64,000 nt of DNA from JBQTGK01 sp052400665 (lineage in GTDB: Bacteria; Bacteroidota; Bacteroidia; Bacteroidales; Marinifilaceae): NCBI GenBank assembly GCA_052400665.1, contig JBQTGK010000001.1. One strand, given 5' to 3'. This document shows positions 54,632 to 63,497 of the stretch, in pieces. Every line of letters starts with the position of its first letter. Within the stretch, counting starts at the first letter, position 1. A program made the translations under genes and the position numbers. A model generated the notes under the pieces. It searched no databases. It had not been told where the DNA came from and saw nothing but the letters and a program-made list of their open reading frames with translations.

Positions 54632-56707
54632 TTATAATTCGATTAAACTAATAGCAGCTCCTCCACCTTCTGCCAAATGAAACTCTAAATTAGATTCACT
54701 GCTTACTTCTTTAGTAAGAACCTGAAACTCGGTAGGATTATTATTCCAATGTGCATTTTTGCCATCTAAATAAAGAGTTGCTTTGTATTTCTTTCCTTCC
54801 GTAAGAAAATCCAGTTTAATATTCATATCGCGAGCATTTTCATCGGTAATAGAACCAATAAACCAATTTTCCGATTCACGATCTTTACGTGCAATGGTAA
54901 CAAAATCGCCAACTTCTCCATTAAGTACTTTGCTGGTTTCCCAGTTAACGGCCACATCGCGAATAAACTGAAAAGCCTCATTGCCTTTGTAATTTTCAAT
55001 TAAATCGGGTACCATCTGAATTGGGCTGTTAATTACCACATATAATGCCAACTGCTGTGCAATAGTTGTATTCACCTGATTATTTGGTTTATGAGGAGTC
55101 AATTTGATATTAAAAATTCCTGGAGTATAATCAATCGGTCCGGCTAACATTCTTGTAAATACTACAATTGGCAAATGCTCAGGAGGATTTCCTCCATCGC
55201 TGGCCCAGGCATTAAATTCCTGTCCGCGCAAGCCTTCTCGAGCAATCACATTGGGGTAAGTTCTGCGCAAACCAGTTGCCTTAATTGGCTCATGTGCATT
55301 AACAGCAACTTTATATTTCGCACCCATTTCAACAGCTCGTCGATAATTATTTACCATCCATTGTCCGTGGTGATATTCTCCTTTCGGGATAATTTTTCCA
55401 ACATATCCGGTTTTTACCGAATGTATTCCCAAGGAATTCATTAACTGATAGGCCGTATCCATTTGCTGGTTGTAAGTTCGTGGTGCCGCCGATGTTTCGT
55501 GATGCATGATTAATTCAACACCTTTTTCTTTTCCGTAACGCACCACTTCTTTCAAATCGTAATCCTTATAAGGAGTCACAAAATCGAATACGCCTTCGCG
55601 ATCTTCAAAGCCGATCCAATGTTCCCAGCCAGTGTTCCATCCTTCAACCAAAATTCCACCAATAGTATTTTCAGCAGCAAAATCGATCAATTCTTTTGCG
55701 TACTTGGTAGTCGCACCATGTTTTCCACTTGCCATATCCCAGGATTTTGTTCCCAGATGCATATCCCACCATATACCAACATATTTCATGGGCTTAAAAT
55801 AATCAACCGATCCAATTTTATTGGGTTCATTCAGGTTCACAATCAAATCGGATTCTATTAATCCTCCGGCATTTTCAGATATTTGAATGGTTCGCCAGGG
55901 AGTAGAAAACGGAAGCTCTCTCTTTACTTTATATCCAGTTCTGTCCGATCCTACCAACCCACTTTCCAGCATCAACTCTTCTTTGTTTACTTTCAAAGTC
56001 ATGCCTGCGTAATTGGTTAAATTTGCTTCATGAAAACTTAAGTAAACACCCTCTGCTGTTTTCATGGTAACAGGAGTATTTACCGCATTTTCGGGAATCG
56101 AAGTCTGCGCTAAATTATCATTTGCGCGTAAAGCAGTTGCATCGATACCTGTAAACTGTGTTGTATGGTACAAATGCTCATAAATATCCCAATCGCCGGG
56201 AATCCACCATACTTTATGATCTCCTGTTAAATTGAACTGTGTATTTTCATCGGTAATTATCACTTCAGTCATGGCTTCCTGTTTGGGAAACTCATAACGA
56301 AATCCAAGTCCGTCGTTATATACTTTAAACACCAAATTCATTATTCTATTTGGAGCTTTTTCTTCTTTCAAATTAATTAATAACTGATTAAAATTATCTT
56401 CAACCACTCTTTTCTCTCCCCATTGCATTTCCCATGTTGACTTACTTGAAGAAAGCTTAGTAGAAACAATTTTCCACCCTTTTTCAATAGATGGCAAATT
56501 TTTAAAATCGAAACCCAATGTGGAAGGTTCAATTACTGCTTTTCCATTGAATGAAACCATGTAAGAAGCTTGTCCTTCTATCATACTTAATTGAACGCCA
56601 ATTTTACCATCGGGCGATTCAACTTTTCTCACTAGTTGTTTATTGGAACAGGATGCCAATATCATTGCCAAACCAGCAATAAGCCAAAAAATTGTTTTAA
56701 ATTTCAT
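54632..56707 (-). CDS. GH97 family glycoside hydrolase (SusB-like)
   Basis: A 691-residue lipoprotein (signal MKFKTIFWLIAGLAMILASC, lipid Cys20). N-terminal beta-super-sandwich (about 25-290), TIM barrel (about 300-590) and a C-terminal beta domain. Conserved parts: WWIPGDWDIYEHLYH, GIWWDMHLGTKSWDM, EGWNTGWEHWIG, GVELIMHHETSAA and HSVKTGYVGK. In the last, Gly occupies the place where retaining GH97 alpha-galactosidases have a nucleophilic Asp, which points to the inverting alpha-glucosidase (SusB) type; this rests on remembered family alignments. A calcium-binding Glu cluster near AREGLRGQEF fits. No starch locus is adjacent. Confidence 0.9.
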   Translation of the reverse strand: MKFKTIFWLIAGLAMILASCSNKQLVRKVESPDGKIGVQLSMIEGQASYMVSFNGKAVIEPSTLGFDFKNLPSIEKGWKIVSTKLSSSKSTWEMQWGEKRVVEDNFNQLLINLKEEKAPNRIMNLVFKVYNDGLGFRYEFPKQEAMTEVIITDENTQFNLTGDHKVWWIPGDWDIYEHLYHTTQFTGIDATALRANDNLAQTSIPENAVNTPVTMKTAEGVYLSFHEANLTNYAGMTLKVNKEELMLESGLVGSDRTGYKVKRELPFSTPWRTIQISENAGGLIESDLIVNLNEPNKIGSVDYFKPMKYVGIWWDMHLGTKSWDMASGKHGATTKYAKELIDFAAENTIGGILVEGWNTGWEHWIGFEDREGVFDFVTPYKDYDLKEVVRYGKEKGVELIMHHETSAAPRTYNQQMDTAYQLMNSLGIHSVKTGYVGKIIPKGEYHHGQWMVNNYRRAVEMGAKYKVAVNAHEPIKATGLRRTYPNVIAREGLRGQEFNAWASDGGNPPEHLPIVVFTRMLAGPIDYTPGIFNIKLTPHKPNNQVNTTIAQQLALYVVINSPIQMVPDLIENYKGNEAFQFIRDVAVNWETSKVLNGEVGDFVTIARKDRESENWFIGSITDENARDMNIKLDFLTEGKKYKATLYLDGKNAHWNNNPTEFQVLTKEVSSESNLEFHLAEGGGAAISLIEL

Positions 56708-56925
56708 ACTTGATTGAAACTAATTGTTAGTAATTAATAATATCCAAACCTTATGTTTTAATTGGTAAGTTCGGAATTTAGTTTCAAAATAAAGACAGAA
56801 TAAGAGAATTAACTAAATACTAATAAGAAATATAGACTACCCTCCTCGAATCACAGAGTTAAAATAATATAGAACAACAAGTTACACCAAAGAGTATATT
56901 TAAAAAATATAGATAATGTATTGAG
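56708..56925. other. Intergenic region between DUF6377 regulator and GH97 gene
   Basis: About 220 bp, AT-rich. It must hold the GH97 promoter; no obvious terminator for the regulator gene was found. Confidence 0.4.
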
Positions 56926-58539
56926 TTAAACGGATTTTATTTCCATGATTTTTTTCTCAAAATCGTCGTTTAGAACAAAAGAACGATTCTTAATCTTTGT
57001 TTTGTAGGTGTAAATAGTATTGACTGAAAAGTTAAGAATACTGGCAATTTTTTCATTGTCGTTTATGCCTAAACGTATCAAAGCAAAAATCCGCAAATCG
57101 GTATTTAAACTTTGATTATTTTTTAAAATAATTTTATTTTCCTCTTTAAATAAGAGATTAAATCTATGCACAAAATCGGGAAATAACTTTAGGAAAATAC
57201 GATCAAAATCTTCGAATAAATATTTGCGTTCCTTCTTCGGATTGTAATTTTTTAATTCACTTTCAATTGCATCGTACTGCTTTGTTATTAACTGTCGGGA
57301 AATGGCTTTTTTCATTCCCTCCATTTTCTCGATAAACTGAGAACTAAAATTGAAATAATATCCTACGTACTCTTCCTTAATCTTGCTTACTTCGCGCAAA
57401 CTTTCATTTACAACTTTCAAATTTTCGTTGCGTTCGATAATTTCTTTTCTGGCTCTTTTTAATTCCTGCAATTGTTTAAAAAATACCAGAGCCAAAACAA
57501 TAATTACAAACAATAAAATTAAGATTACAAATCCTACCCTAATAACCTGCTTTTTCTCCTTCTCGAGCTCACCAACTACAGCTGCTTCAATTTCTGGTTG
57601 AATAAATGAAATTTCGAGTCTTCTAGCATTACTACCATAAAATTCAGCATCTTTTCTTGCCTCAGAAATATACAAATCAGCTTTCTCCAGGTCTCCTTCG
57701 TGAAATAGCATTTCGGCTAACATTTTAGCGGCCAATGTTTCTTTTGTAGCCGATAAAATATCTCCAATAACGGCTTTTTTCATGCACTTTTTTGCCTGCT
57801 CTAACTTTCCCAAGCGTCCAAAAGCAACACCCAATCCACTTTGGCAAATTGCTATTTGATGTGGTCCTAAATCAAACTCGTTTACTAACTTTTCGTAATA
57901 CTTCACAGCTAATTTATCTTCCTGATGATTCAATGCTTTTAAAGCCCGAGCAAGATTGTACTGAAATGAATCAGGATTAGCTTCTCTTACAATTTTTGAA
58001 ACATATTTATCACCCAACTTACGATATTTTGGAGCATAATATCCCCATCTGGAATTCGATAAATCGTAATATGCCCTATATGTTACCGCAAAAAAATCAA
58101 TTCTTTTTTGCTGAGATAAATGGGAACTCTTAATTGATTGAAGCGTATCTATAGTTTCTTTGTACAATCCCTTAAGCAATAATACCAAAGCCAAATTCGA
58201 TTTCGATTCTGCAATTTTTGTTTTATCATTTAATTGATAAGAAAGTTTAAGCGCACGATTTCCATAGTAAAAAGCCGAATCGTAAACAAAATATTCATAT
58301 TCTTTGGCCAGTTTAGTTAGCAGATCTAGTTTGTTTCTATTTGATGATTGAGTACTGTAAAAGGATAATGAATCGGTTAAAATCTTAATTTTCTCCTTCT
58401 TGGCATTATCAATACTATCTTTTAACTGCAAATAATAACTTAAATTCTTTACCTGATTATTAGAACTGTTAAATTGGGAATACGAAGAATTTATTCCGTA
58501 AAAAATTAATAAAACTAGAACAAGTAAATTTCGGAGCAT
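56926..58539 (-). CDS. DUF6377 TPR regulator with LuxR-like DNA-binding end
   Basis: A 537-residue membrane-bound regulator typical of Bacteroidota. Signal peptide (MLRNLLVLVLLIFYGINSSYS), TPR-like helical repeats in the periplasm (about 60-315), one membrane helix (about 329-350, VILILLFVIIVLALVFF), a coiled coil (about 355-400), then the DUF6377 domain and a C-terminal helix-turn-helix NDNEKIASILNFSVNTIYTYKTKIKNRS of LuxR type. It probably senses a periplasmic signal and controls transcription directly. It is next to the GH97 gene on the same strand, a likely target; this is inference from position. Confidence 0.88.
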   Translation of the reverse strand: MLRNLLVLVLLIFYGINSSYSQFNSSNNQVKNLSYYLQLKDSIDNAKKEKIKILTDSLSFYSTQSSNRNKLDLLTKLAKEYEYFVYDSAFYYGNRALKLSYQLNDKTKIAESKSNLALVLLLKGLYKETIDTLQSIKSSHLSQQKRIDFFAVTYRAYYDLSNSRWGYYAPKYRKLGDKYVSKIVREANPDSFQYNLARALKALNHQEDKLAVKYYEKLVNEFDLGPHQIAICQSGLGVAFGRLGKLEQAKKCMKKAVIGDILSATKETLAAKMLAEMLFHEGDLEKADLYISEARKDAEFYGSNARRLEISFIQPEIEAAVVGELEKEKKQVIRVGFVILILLFVIIVLALVFFKQLQELKRARKEIIERNENLKVVNESLREVSKIKEEYVGYYFNFSSQFIEKMEGMKKAISRQLITKQYDAIESELKNYNPKKERKYLFEDFDRIFLKLFPDFVHRFNLLFKEENKIILKNNQSLNTDLRIFALIRLGINDNEKIASILNFSVNTIYTYKTKIKNRSFVLNDDFEKKIMEIKSV

Positions 58540-58580
58540 CTTTTAGCAGATTAAGTATCTATTGCTCTCAAAAGTATAAT

Positions 58581-58613
58581 ATTTCTTTATCATTGAAAAA
58601 ATGATAAAGAAAT
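58581..58613. terminator. Perfect 14-bp hairpin downstream of the ilvA terminator
   Basis: ATTTCTTTATCATT (58581-58594) and AATGATAAAGAAAT (58600-58613) with a GAAAA loop. It is A/T-rich with no strong T-run; it may back up the ilvA terminator or stabilise the transcript end. Confidence 0.5.
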
Positions 58614-58618
58614 AAAAA

Positions 58619-58645
58619 AGAGCTTATCCAATTAAGAAAAGCTCT
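58619..58645 (-). terminator. Intrinsic terminator of the leu-ilvA operon
   Basis: AGAGCTT (58619-58625) pairs with AAGCTCT (58639-58645), loop of 13 nt; on the minus strand six T follow. Located 24 bp after the ilvA stop. Confidence 0.7.
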
Positions 58646-58668
58646 CTAATTAAATCGTAAACTTATTT

Positions 58669-59928
58669 TTAAACTATAAACTGAAACAAATCAGTTTTAT
58701 CATTTAAGTATTCGAACACAAAATTTCGCTCTGCCATTCGTTTTTGTAATCTCTTTAAATCCTTTGGATTTTGTACTTCAATACCAATAACAGCAGGACC
58801 TTTTTCGCGACTGCTTTTTTTGTAGTACTCAAAATGAGTTATATCATCGCCACTATCGAGAACATCGTTAACAAATTCTTTTAAAGCACCCGAACGCTGC
58901 GGAAAACGTACCAAAAAATAATGTTTTAAACCTTCAAACAAAAGGCTACGTTCTTTGATCTCTTCCATTCGGGTAATATCGTTATTACTTCCACTAAGCA
59001 CGCAAACTACATTCTTTCCCTTAATTTTATCTTTCATTAAGTTCAATGCTGCAATGGAAAGTGCTCCGGCTGGTTCTGCAACAATTGCATCTTCGTTATA
59101 CATTTGAAGAATTGTAGAACAGATTAAACCTTCGGGAACTACCACAACATCATCTAATACTTTTTCGCAAATTTTCCAGGTAAGATCGCCCACTTTTCGT
59201 ACGGCTGCACCATCAACAAAACGATCAATGCTATCAAGTGCGACATTACAATTCTTCTCAAAAGCTATTTTCATGGAAGGAGCACCTTCTGGTTCGACAC
59301 CAATAATTTTAGTATTCGGACTAAATTCTTTTATCCATGCACCCACACCAGAAGCTAATCCACCACCTCCAATTGGTAAAAACAGATAATCGATTGGCTC
59401 AGTTAATTGTTGCAGTATTTCAAGACCAATGGTTCCTTGTCCTTCTATAATTTTAGGATCGTCGAAAGGATGAATAATGGTTTGAGAATGTTCTTTTGCA
59501 TCGGCCATTGCTTTAGCAGCAGCATCGTCGAAGGTATCGCCCGACAAAACAATTTCTACAAATTCGCCACCAAACATTTTAACCTGTTTAATTTTTTGAC
59601 GAGGAGTTGTTTCGGGCATATACACTTTACCAAAACATTTTAGTTTATTACAGGAATAGGCCACTCCCTGAGCATGATTACCCGCACTGGCACAAATAAT
59701 TCCCTTGGCTAATACTTCTTTTGTTAGAGATGAAATTTTAGTAAAGGCACCTCTAATTTTATAGGAACGAACCAATTGCAGATCTTCCCTTTTTAGGTGA
59801 ACATTTGCCTGAAACTTGACAGACAAATTCATATTTTTTAAAAGAGGAGCTGTGTGTGCTACCTCCTGAACCACTCTACTTGCTTTTACAATATCCGCCA
59901 TAAGCGGATAATAATTTTCTTTAGACAT
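58669..59928 (-). CDS. ilvA: Threonine dehydratase (biosynthetic)
   Basis: 419 residues from the ATG at 59928; the frame runs on to 59991, but that ATG has a strong Shine-Dalgarno (AAGGGGGAAT, rare here) and the family N-terminus. PLP enzyme of fold type II: Lys57 in RSYKIRGAF binds the cofactor, with CASAGNHAQGVAYSC and the phosphate loop GGGGLASGVG. A single C-terminal ACT-like regulatory part (GLKHYFLVRFPQRSGALKEF) is present, shorter than E. coli IlvA, which has two. It deaminates threonine to 2-oxobutanoate, the first step to isoleucine; feedback control by isoleucine is expected. Last gene of the operon. Confidence 0.93.
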   Translation of the reverse strand: MSKENYYPLMADIVKASRVVQEVAHTAPLLKNMNLSVKFQANVHLKREDLQLVRSYKIRGAFTKISSLTKEVLAKGIICASAGNHAQGVAYSCNKLKCFGKVYMPETTPRQKIKQVKMFGGEFVEIVLSGDTFDDAAAKAMADAKEHSQTIIHPFDDPKIIEGQGTIGLEILQQLTEPIDYLFLPIGGGGLASGVGAWIKEFSPNTKIIGVEPEGAPSMKIAFEKNCNVALDSIDRFVDGAAVRKVGDLTWKICEKVLDDVVVVPEGLICSTILQMYNEDAIVAEPAGALSIAALNLMKDKIKGKNVVCVLSGSNNDITRMEEIKERSLLFEGLKHYFLVRFPQRSGALKEFVNDVLDSGDDITHFEYYKKSSREKGPAVIGIEVQNPKDLKRLQKRMAERNFVFEYLNDKTDLFQFIV

Positions 59929-59950
59929 ATTCCCCCTTTTTAAACTTAAA

Positions 59951-59985
59951 ATAAGCCTGAGGTTAACCAATTTCCTCAGGCTTAT
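59951..59985 (-). terminator. Perfect hairpin between leuB and ilvA (attenuator-like)
   Basis: Arms ATAAGCCTGAGG (59951-59962) and CCTCAGGCTTAT (59974-59985) with an 11-nt loop; on the minus strand TTTTAAGTTT follows. It lies within the operon, 22 bp before the ilvA start, so it may lower ilvA expression relative to leuB or act as a processing or attenuation point. Confidence 0.7.
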
Positions 59986-60007
59986 GAGCACTTATGATGT
60001 GTACTAA

Positions 60008-61078
60008 CTATATATTCGTAATGTAATTTGCCAGCCAATCGCCAACTTCACTTGTTGAGTATGCTTTTTTACCATCGGCAATATCTTCTGTTACTACTCC
60101 TGCTTCCAGAGCTTTATCAACAGCTTCGCGAATTAAGGCTCCCTCCTTCATCATGCCAAATGCATATTCAAACATCATGGCAGCTGAAAGAACCGTAGCA
60201 CAAGGATTAGCTATATTTTTACCTGCTGCTTGCGGATAAGAACCATGAATTGGCTCAAAAACAGAGGTATGAACTCCAATGGATGCTGATGGTAGCATTC
60301 CCATAGAACCGGAAATTACACTCGCCTCATCGGTAAGAATATCTCCAAACATATTTTCTGTAACCATTACATCGAAACGTTTTGGCCAGGTAATTAACTG
60401 CATTGCTGCATTATCAACAAACATATATTCTACTTCAATTTCTGGAAATTCGGGCTCTATTTTTTGAGCTGTTTCTCTCCATAATCGAGATGTTGCCAAC
60501 ACATTTGCTTTATCTACAATGGTTAACTTTTTACGACGCTTCCCTGCATATTCAAATCCTAAACGCACAATTCTTTCAATCTCTTCTGCTGTATAAACAC
60601 AAGAATCGTAAGCTGTTTGTCCATCTTCGGAACGCCCTTGAGGACGACCAAAATAAATTCCTCCTGTTAACTCACGAATACACATAAAATCGGCACCATC
60701 GACTAATTCTGTTTTTAAAGGCGATTTGTGAATTAATGATTTAAACGTATTTACCGGACGAAGATTAGCATACAAACCCAATTTTTTACGCATGGCTAAT
60801 AAACCTTGTTCCGGACGAACTTTAGCTGATGGATTATTATCGAACTTAGGATCGCCAATGGCACCAAAAAGAACAGCATCCGATTTCATACACAATTCAT
60901 GCGTATCAGCAGGATATGGATCTCCTACCTGATCGATGGCAGTAGCACCTACCAGTGCTTCGGTATATTCAAAATCGTGACCAAATTTTTTAGTAATCGC
61001 ATCGCTTACTTTTCTTGCTTGTTCAACTATTTCCGGACCAATTCCATCGCCGGCCAATACTGCTATTTTATAAGTCAT
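60008..61078 (-). CDS. leuB: 3-isopropylmalate dehydrogenase
   Basis: A 356-residue NAD-dependent decarboxylating dehydrogenase. It starts KIAVLAGDGIGPEIVEQA, has LFGAIGDPKFDNN, the substrate loop KLGLYANLRPV, ELTGGIYFGRP, the divalent-metal region VTENMFGDILTDEAS and the cofactor-binding HGSYPQAAGKNIANPCA. It oxidises 3-isopropylmalate in leucine synthesis. Operon order on the minus strand is leuC, leuD, leuA2-like, leuB, ilvA. About 65 bp separate it from the upstream gene; that gap carries a weak stem (ATGAGTTG/CAACTCAT). Confidence 0.95.
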   Translation of the reverse strand: MTYKIAVLAGDGIGPEIVEQARKVSDAITKKFGHDFEYTEALVGATAIDQVGDPYPADTHELCMKSDAVLFGAIGDPKFDNNPSAKVRPEQGLLAMRKKLGLYANLRPVNTFKSLIHKSPLKTELVDGADFMCIRELTGGIYFGRPQGRSEDGQTAYDSCVYTAEEIERIVRLGFEYAGKRRKKLTIVDKANVLATSRLWRETAQKIEPEFPEIEVEYMFVDNAAMQLITWPKRFDVMVTENMFGDILTDEASVISGSMGMLPSASIGVHTSVFEPIHGSYPQAAGKNIANPCATVLSAAMMFEYAFGMMKEGALIREAVDKALEAGVVTEDIADGKKAYSTSEVGDWLANYITNI

Positions 61079-61143
61079 TTTATCTGAAATTTGAGATATG
61101 AGTTGTAAGTTTCTAAGAAAATCAACTCATTAAAATATTCATT

Positions 61144-62709
61144 TTATTTTGTACTGTTTACTAATTGTTTACTACACTTATTATCCTGCTGTTCGAGAAG
61201 ATTAAGCATTCGGGAAGTTGCCTTTATTGCTGCTTCGAGTTGATCGGGATCCAAACCCCTAGTTTTAAACTCCTTGCCTTTATAATTCCAGGTGATTAGA
61301 GTTTCTACCAAAGCATCAGTTTTTCCACCAGGAGGAATACGCACCAAATAATCAGCTAAAATCGGACGATCTTTTCCCATTTTTTCATAAATACTCCATA
61401 TTGCATTCATAAAAGCGTCGTACTGTCCATCGCCCGAAGCAGTTCCCTCGTGCATTTTTCCATTAATTTCGAGATTAACAGATGCAAAAGGGCGCATTCC
61501 TTTCGAAAGAGATAAAGAATAATGTTTAATTTGAATTGGCATTTCCTCAACTGTATGGTTCAATACATCAGAAACGATATAAGGAAGATCGTCGGTTGTT
61601 ACCCTTTCTTTCTTGTCGCCTAATTCAATTACCCGCTTGGTTACCATTTTCATGATTTCCTCGTCGAGAGTCATGCCCAATTCTTCCAGATTCTTTTTGA
61701 TATTGGCTTTCCCCGATGTTTTTCCTAGGGCATATTTTCTCTCGCGACCAAATCGTTCGGGCATTAATCGGTTAAAATACAAATCGTCTTTTGAATCACC
61801 ATCAGCATGCACACCACAGGTTTGAGTAAACACATTTTCGCCAACCAAAGGTTTGTTTGCAGGAATTCTTATGCCCGAAAAAGTTTCTATAATACGGCTA
61901 ACAGTATTAATTTTTTCTTCGTTTACATTAATCTTACGAGACAAATGATCTTTAACAACGCCTACAACTGATGCAAGCGGCGCATTACCTGCCCGCTCTC
62001 CTAATCCGTTAACAGTAGTATGAATTCCATGTACACCTGCAAGCACTGCCGAATACACATTTGCCAATGCCAAATCATAATCGTTATGAGCATGAAAATC
62101 GAAATGCAAATTAGGATACCTTTCGCAGCAGGCATAACAAAAATCGAATGATTGAACTTGATTCATAACCCCTAAAGTATCGGGCAACATAAATCTTTTA
62201 ATATTTTCCTTCTGCAATTCGTCTATTAAATACCAAACGTAATCACGAGAAGTCATCATACCATTGGACCAATCTTCTAAATAAAGATTTACCTCTATTC
62301 CCAGACTATTCGCATAGGCAATAGCACTTTTAATATCCTTAACATGTTCTTCTTTCGATTTTTTTAGCTGTCCTTTCAAATGCTTTAAAGAACCTTTAGC
62401 CAGTAAATTAACAATTTTAGCTCCACTCTCATAAATCCAATCGATAGATTCTTTTCCATCAATAAAACCCAAAACTTCTATTCTATCTAAACAGTTATTT
62501 TCTTTGGCCCATTTGGTAATTCTACGCACTGCTTGAAATTCTCCCTCCGAAACTCTGGCAGAAGCAACCTCTATCCGATCAACTTTTAAGGATTGTAACA
62601 TTAGTTTTGCAACCCCAAATTTTTCATCAGCATTAAAACTTACTCCGGACGTTTGCTCTCCATCCCGAAGAGTGGTATCCATTATTTCTAAGCTATGCAA
62701 TTCGTTCAT
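61144..62709 (-). CDS. 2-isopropylmalate synthase/citramalate synthase family protein (LeuA2 type)
   Basis: A 521-residue enzyme: HMGL-like TIM barrel (about 5-290) starting IMDTTLRDGEQTSGVSF, with the metal site FDFHAHNDYDLALANV and GLGERAGNAPLASV, then a helical linker and the LeuA allosteric dimer domain (about 385-500, YDAFMNAIW). It condenses acetyl-CoA with a 2-oxo acid. Bacteroidota often have this second, divergent LeuA within leu operons; 2-oxoisovalerate (leucine) or pyruvate (citramalate, isoleucine) are both possible substrates, and I cannot decide between them. With threonine dehydratase in the same operon, a leucine role looks more needed. About 137 bp separate it from leuD. Confidence 0.88.
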   Translation of the reverse strand: MNELHSLEIMDTTLRDGEQTSGVSFNADEKFGVAKLMLQSLKVDRIEVASARVSEGEFQAVRRITKWAKENNCLDRIEVLGFIDGKESIDWIYESGAKIVNLLAKGSLKHLKGQLKKSKEEHVKDIKSAIAYANSLGIEVNLYLEDWSNGMMTSRDYVWYLIDELQKENIKRFMLPDTLGVMNQVQSFDFCYACCERYPNLHFDFHAHNDYDLALANVYSAVLAGVHGIHTTVNGLGERAGNAPLASVVGVVKDHLSRKINVNEEKINTVSRIIETFSGIRIPANKPLVGENVFTQTCGVHADGDSKDDLYFNRLMPERFGRERKYALGKTSGKANIKKNLEELGMTLDEEIMKMVTKRVIELGDKKERVTTDDLPYIVSDVLNHTVEEMPIQIKHYSLSLSKGMRPFASVNLEINGKMHEGTASGDGQYDAFMNAIWSIYEKMGKDRPILADYLVRIPPGGKTDALVETLITWNYKGKEFKTRGLDPDQLEAAIKATSRMLNLLEQQDNKCSKQLVNSTK

Positions 62710-62766
62710 TTTTATTATTCGTTAATGAGTTTTGAATAAATGTTTTAAAGAGTAAGTGAAAAAAAT

Positions 62767-62800
62767 TTGCAAGTGAATACTTCTTCGAAGTATTCTGCAA
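62767..62800 (-). terminator. Hairpin with T-run between leuD and the LeuA2 gene
   Basis: TTGCA-AGT-GAATACTTC pairs with GAAGTATTC-TGCAA; on the minus strand it is followed by AAATTTTTTTC. It can end or attenuate transcription inside the operon. Confidence 0.65.
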
Positions 62801-62846
62801 TTTTTCCGTTCCCTAATTTTACTTTAAGAATACCTTACTCCATCAT

Positions 62847-63428
62847 TCAATTCTTCTCAAATTGTACTATATTTTCTTTTTTATCTAAGAGATAATCGAT
62901 ATCATCGAAACCATTCAATAAGCAATTCTTTTTATAAGGATTTATTTCAAATTCCTCTTTTTCACCATTCAAAGAAATGCTTTGTTCCTGAAGATCAATA
63001 ACAATTTTTTGATTGTTATCTTTCTCAACAGCTTGAAATATTTTATCAAGAAACTCAGCAGAAACAATTACAGGCAAAACCCCATTATTTAATGCATTAT
63101 TCTTAAAAATATCTGCAAAAAAGCTACTCACAACTACCTTAAATCCGTAATCGTGAACTGCCCATGCGGCATGCTCTCGTGATGATCCGCTACCAAAATT
63201 TTTTCCGGCAACAAGAATTTTACCTGAGTAATTAGGCTTATTTAAAACAAAATCTTCAACCGGACTTCCATCGGGAGCAAATCTCCAATCTCTAAAAAGG
63301 TTCTCTCCAAAACCTTCGCGGCTGGTTGCTTTTAGGAATCGTGCAGGTATAATCTGATCGGTATCTACATTTTCTACCGGAAGAGGTACATAAGATGATT
63401 CCAGTACAGTAAATTTATCTATTGGCAT
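62847..63428 (-). CDS. leuD: 3-isopropylmalate dehydratase small subunit
   Basis: A 193-residue swivelling domain protein. Family features: NVDTDQIIPARFLK near residue 20, GKILVAGKNFGSGSSREHAAWAVHDYG in the middle and FADIFKNNALNNGVLPV. It associates with LeuC to isomerise 2-isopropylmalate to 3-isopropylmalate through a dehydration step. Length is normal for the bacterial-type subunit. About 70 bp downstream of leuC; both lie on the minus strand. Confidence 0.95.
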   Translation of the reverse strand: MPIDKFTVLESSYVPLPVENVDTDQIIPARFLKATSREGFGENLFRDWRFAPDGSPVEDFVLNKPNYSGKILVAGKNFGSGSSREHAAWAVHDYGFKVVVSSFFADIFKNNALNNGVLPVIVSAEFLDKIFQAVEKDNNQKIVIDLQEQSISLNGEKEEFEINPYKKNCLLNGFDDIDYLLDKKENIVQFEKN

Positions 63429-63497
63429 TTTTTTATATTTTGAGCGATTAGCTTACAGCTATCAGCCTTCAGCTAAAAACTATGTATAAATATTTTA

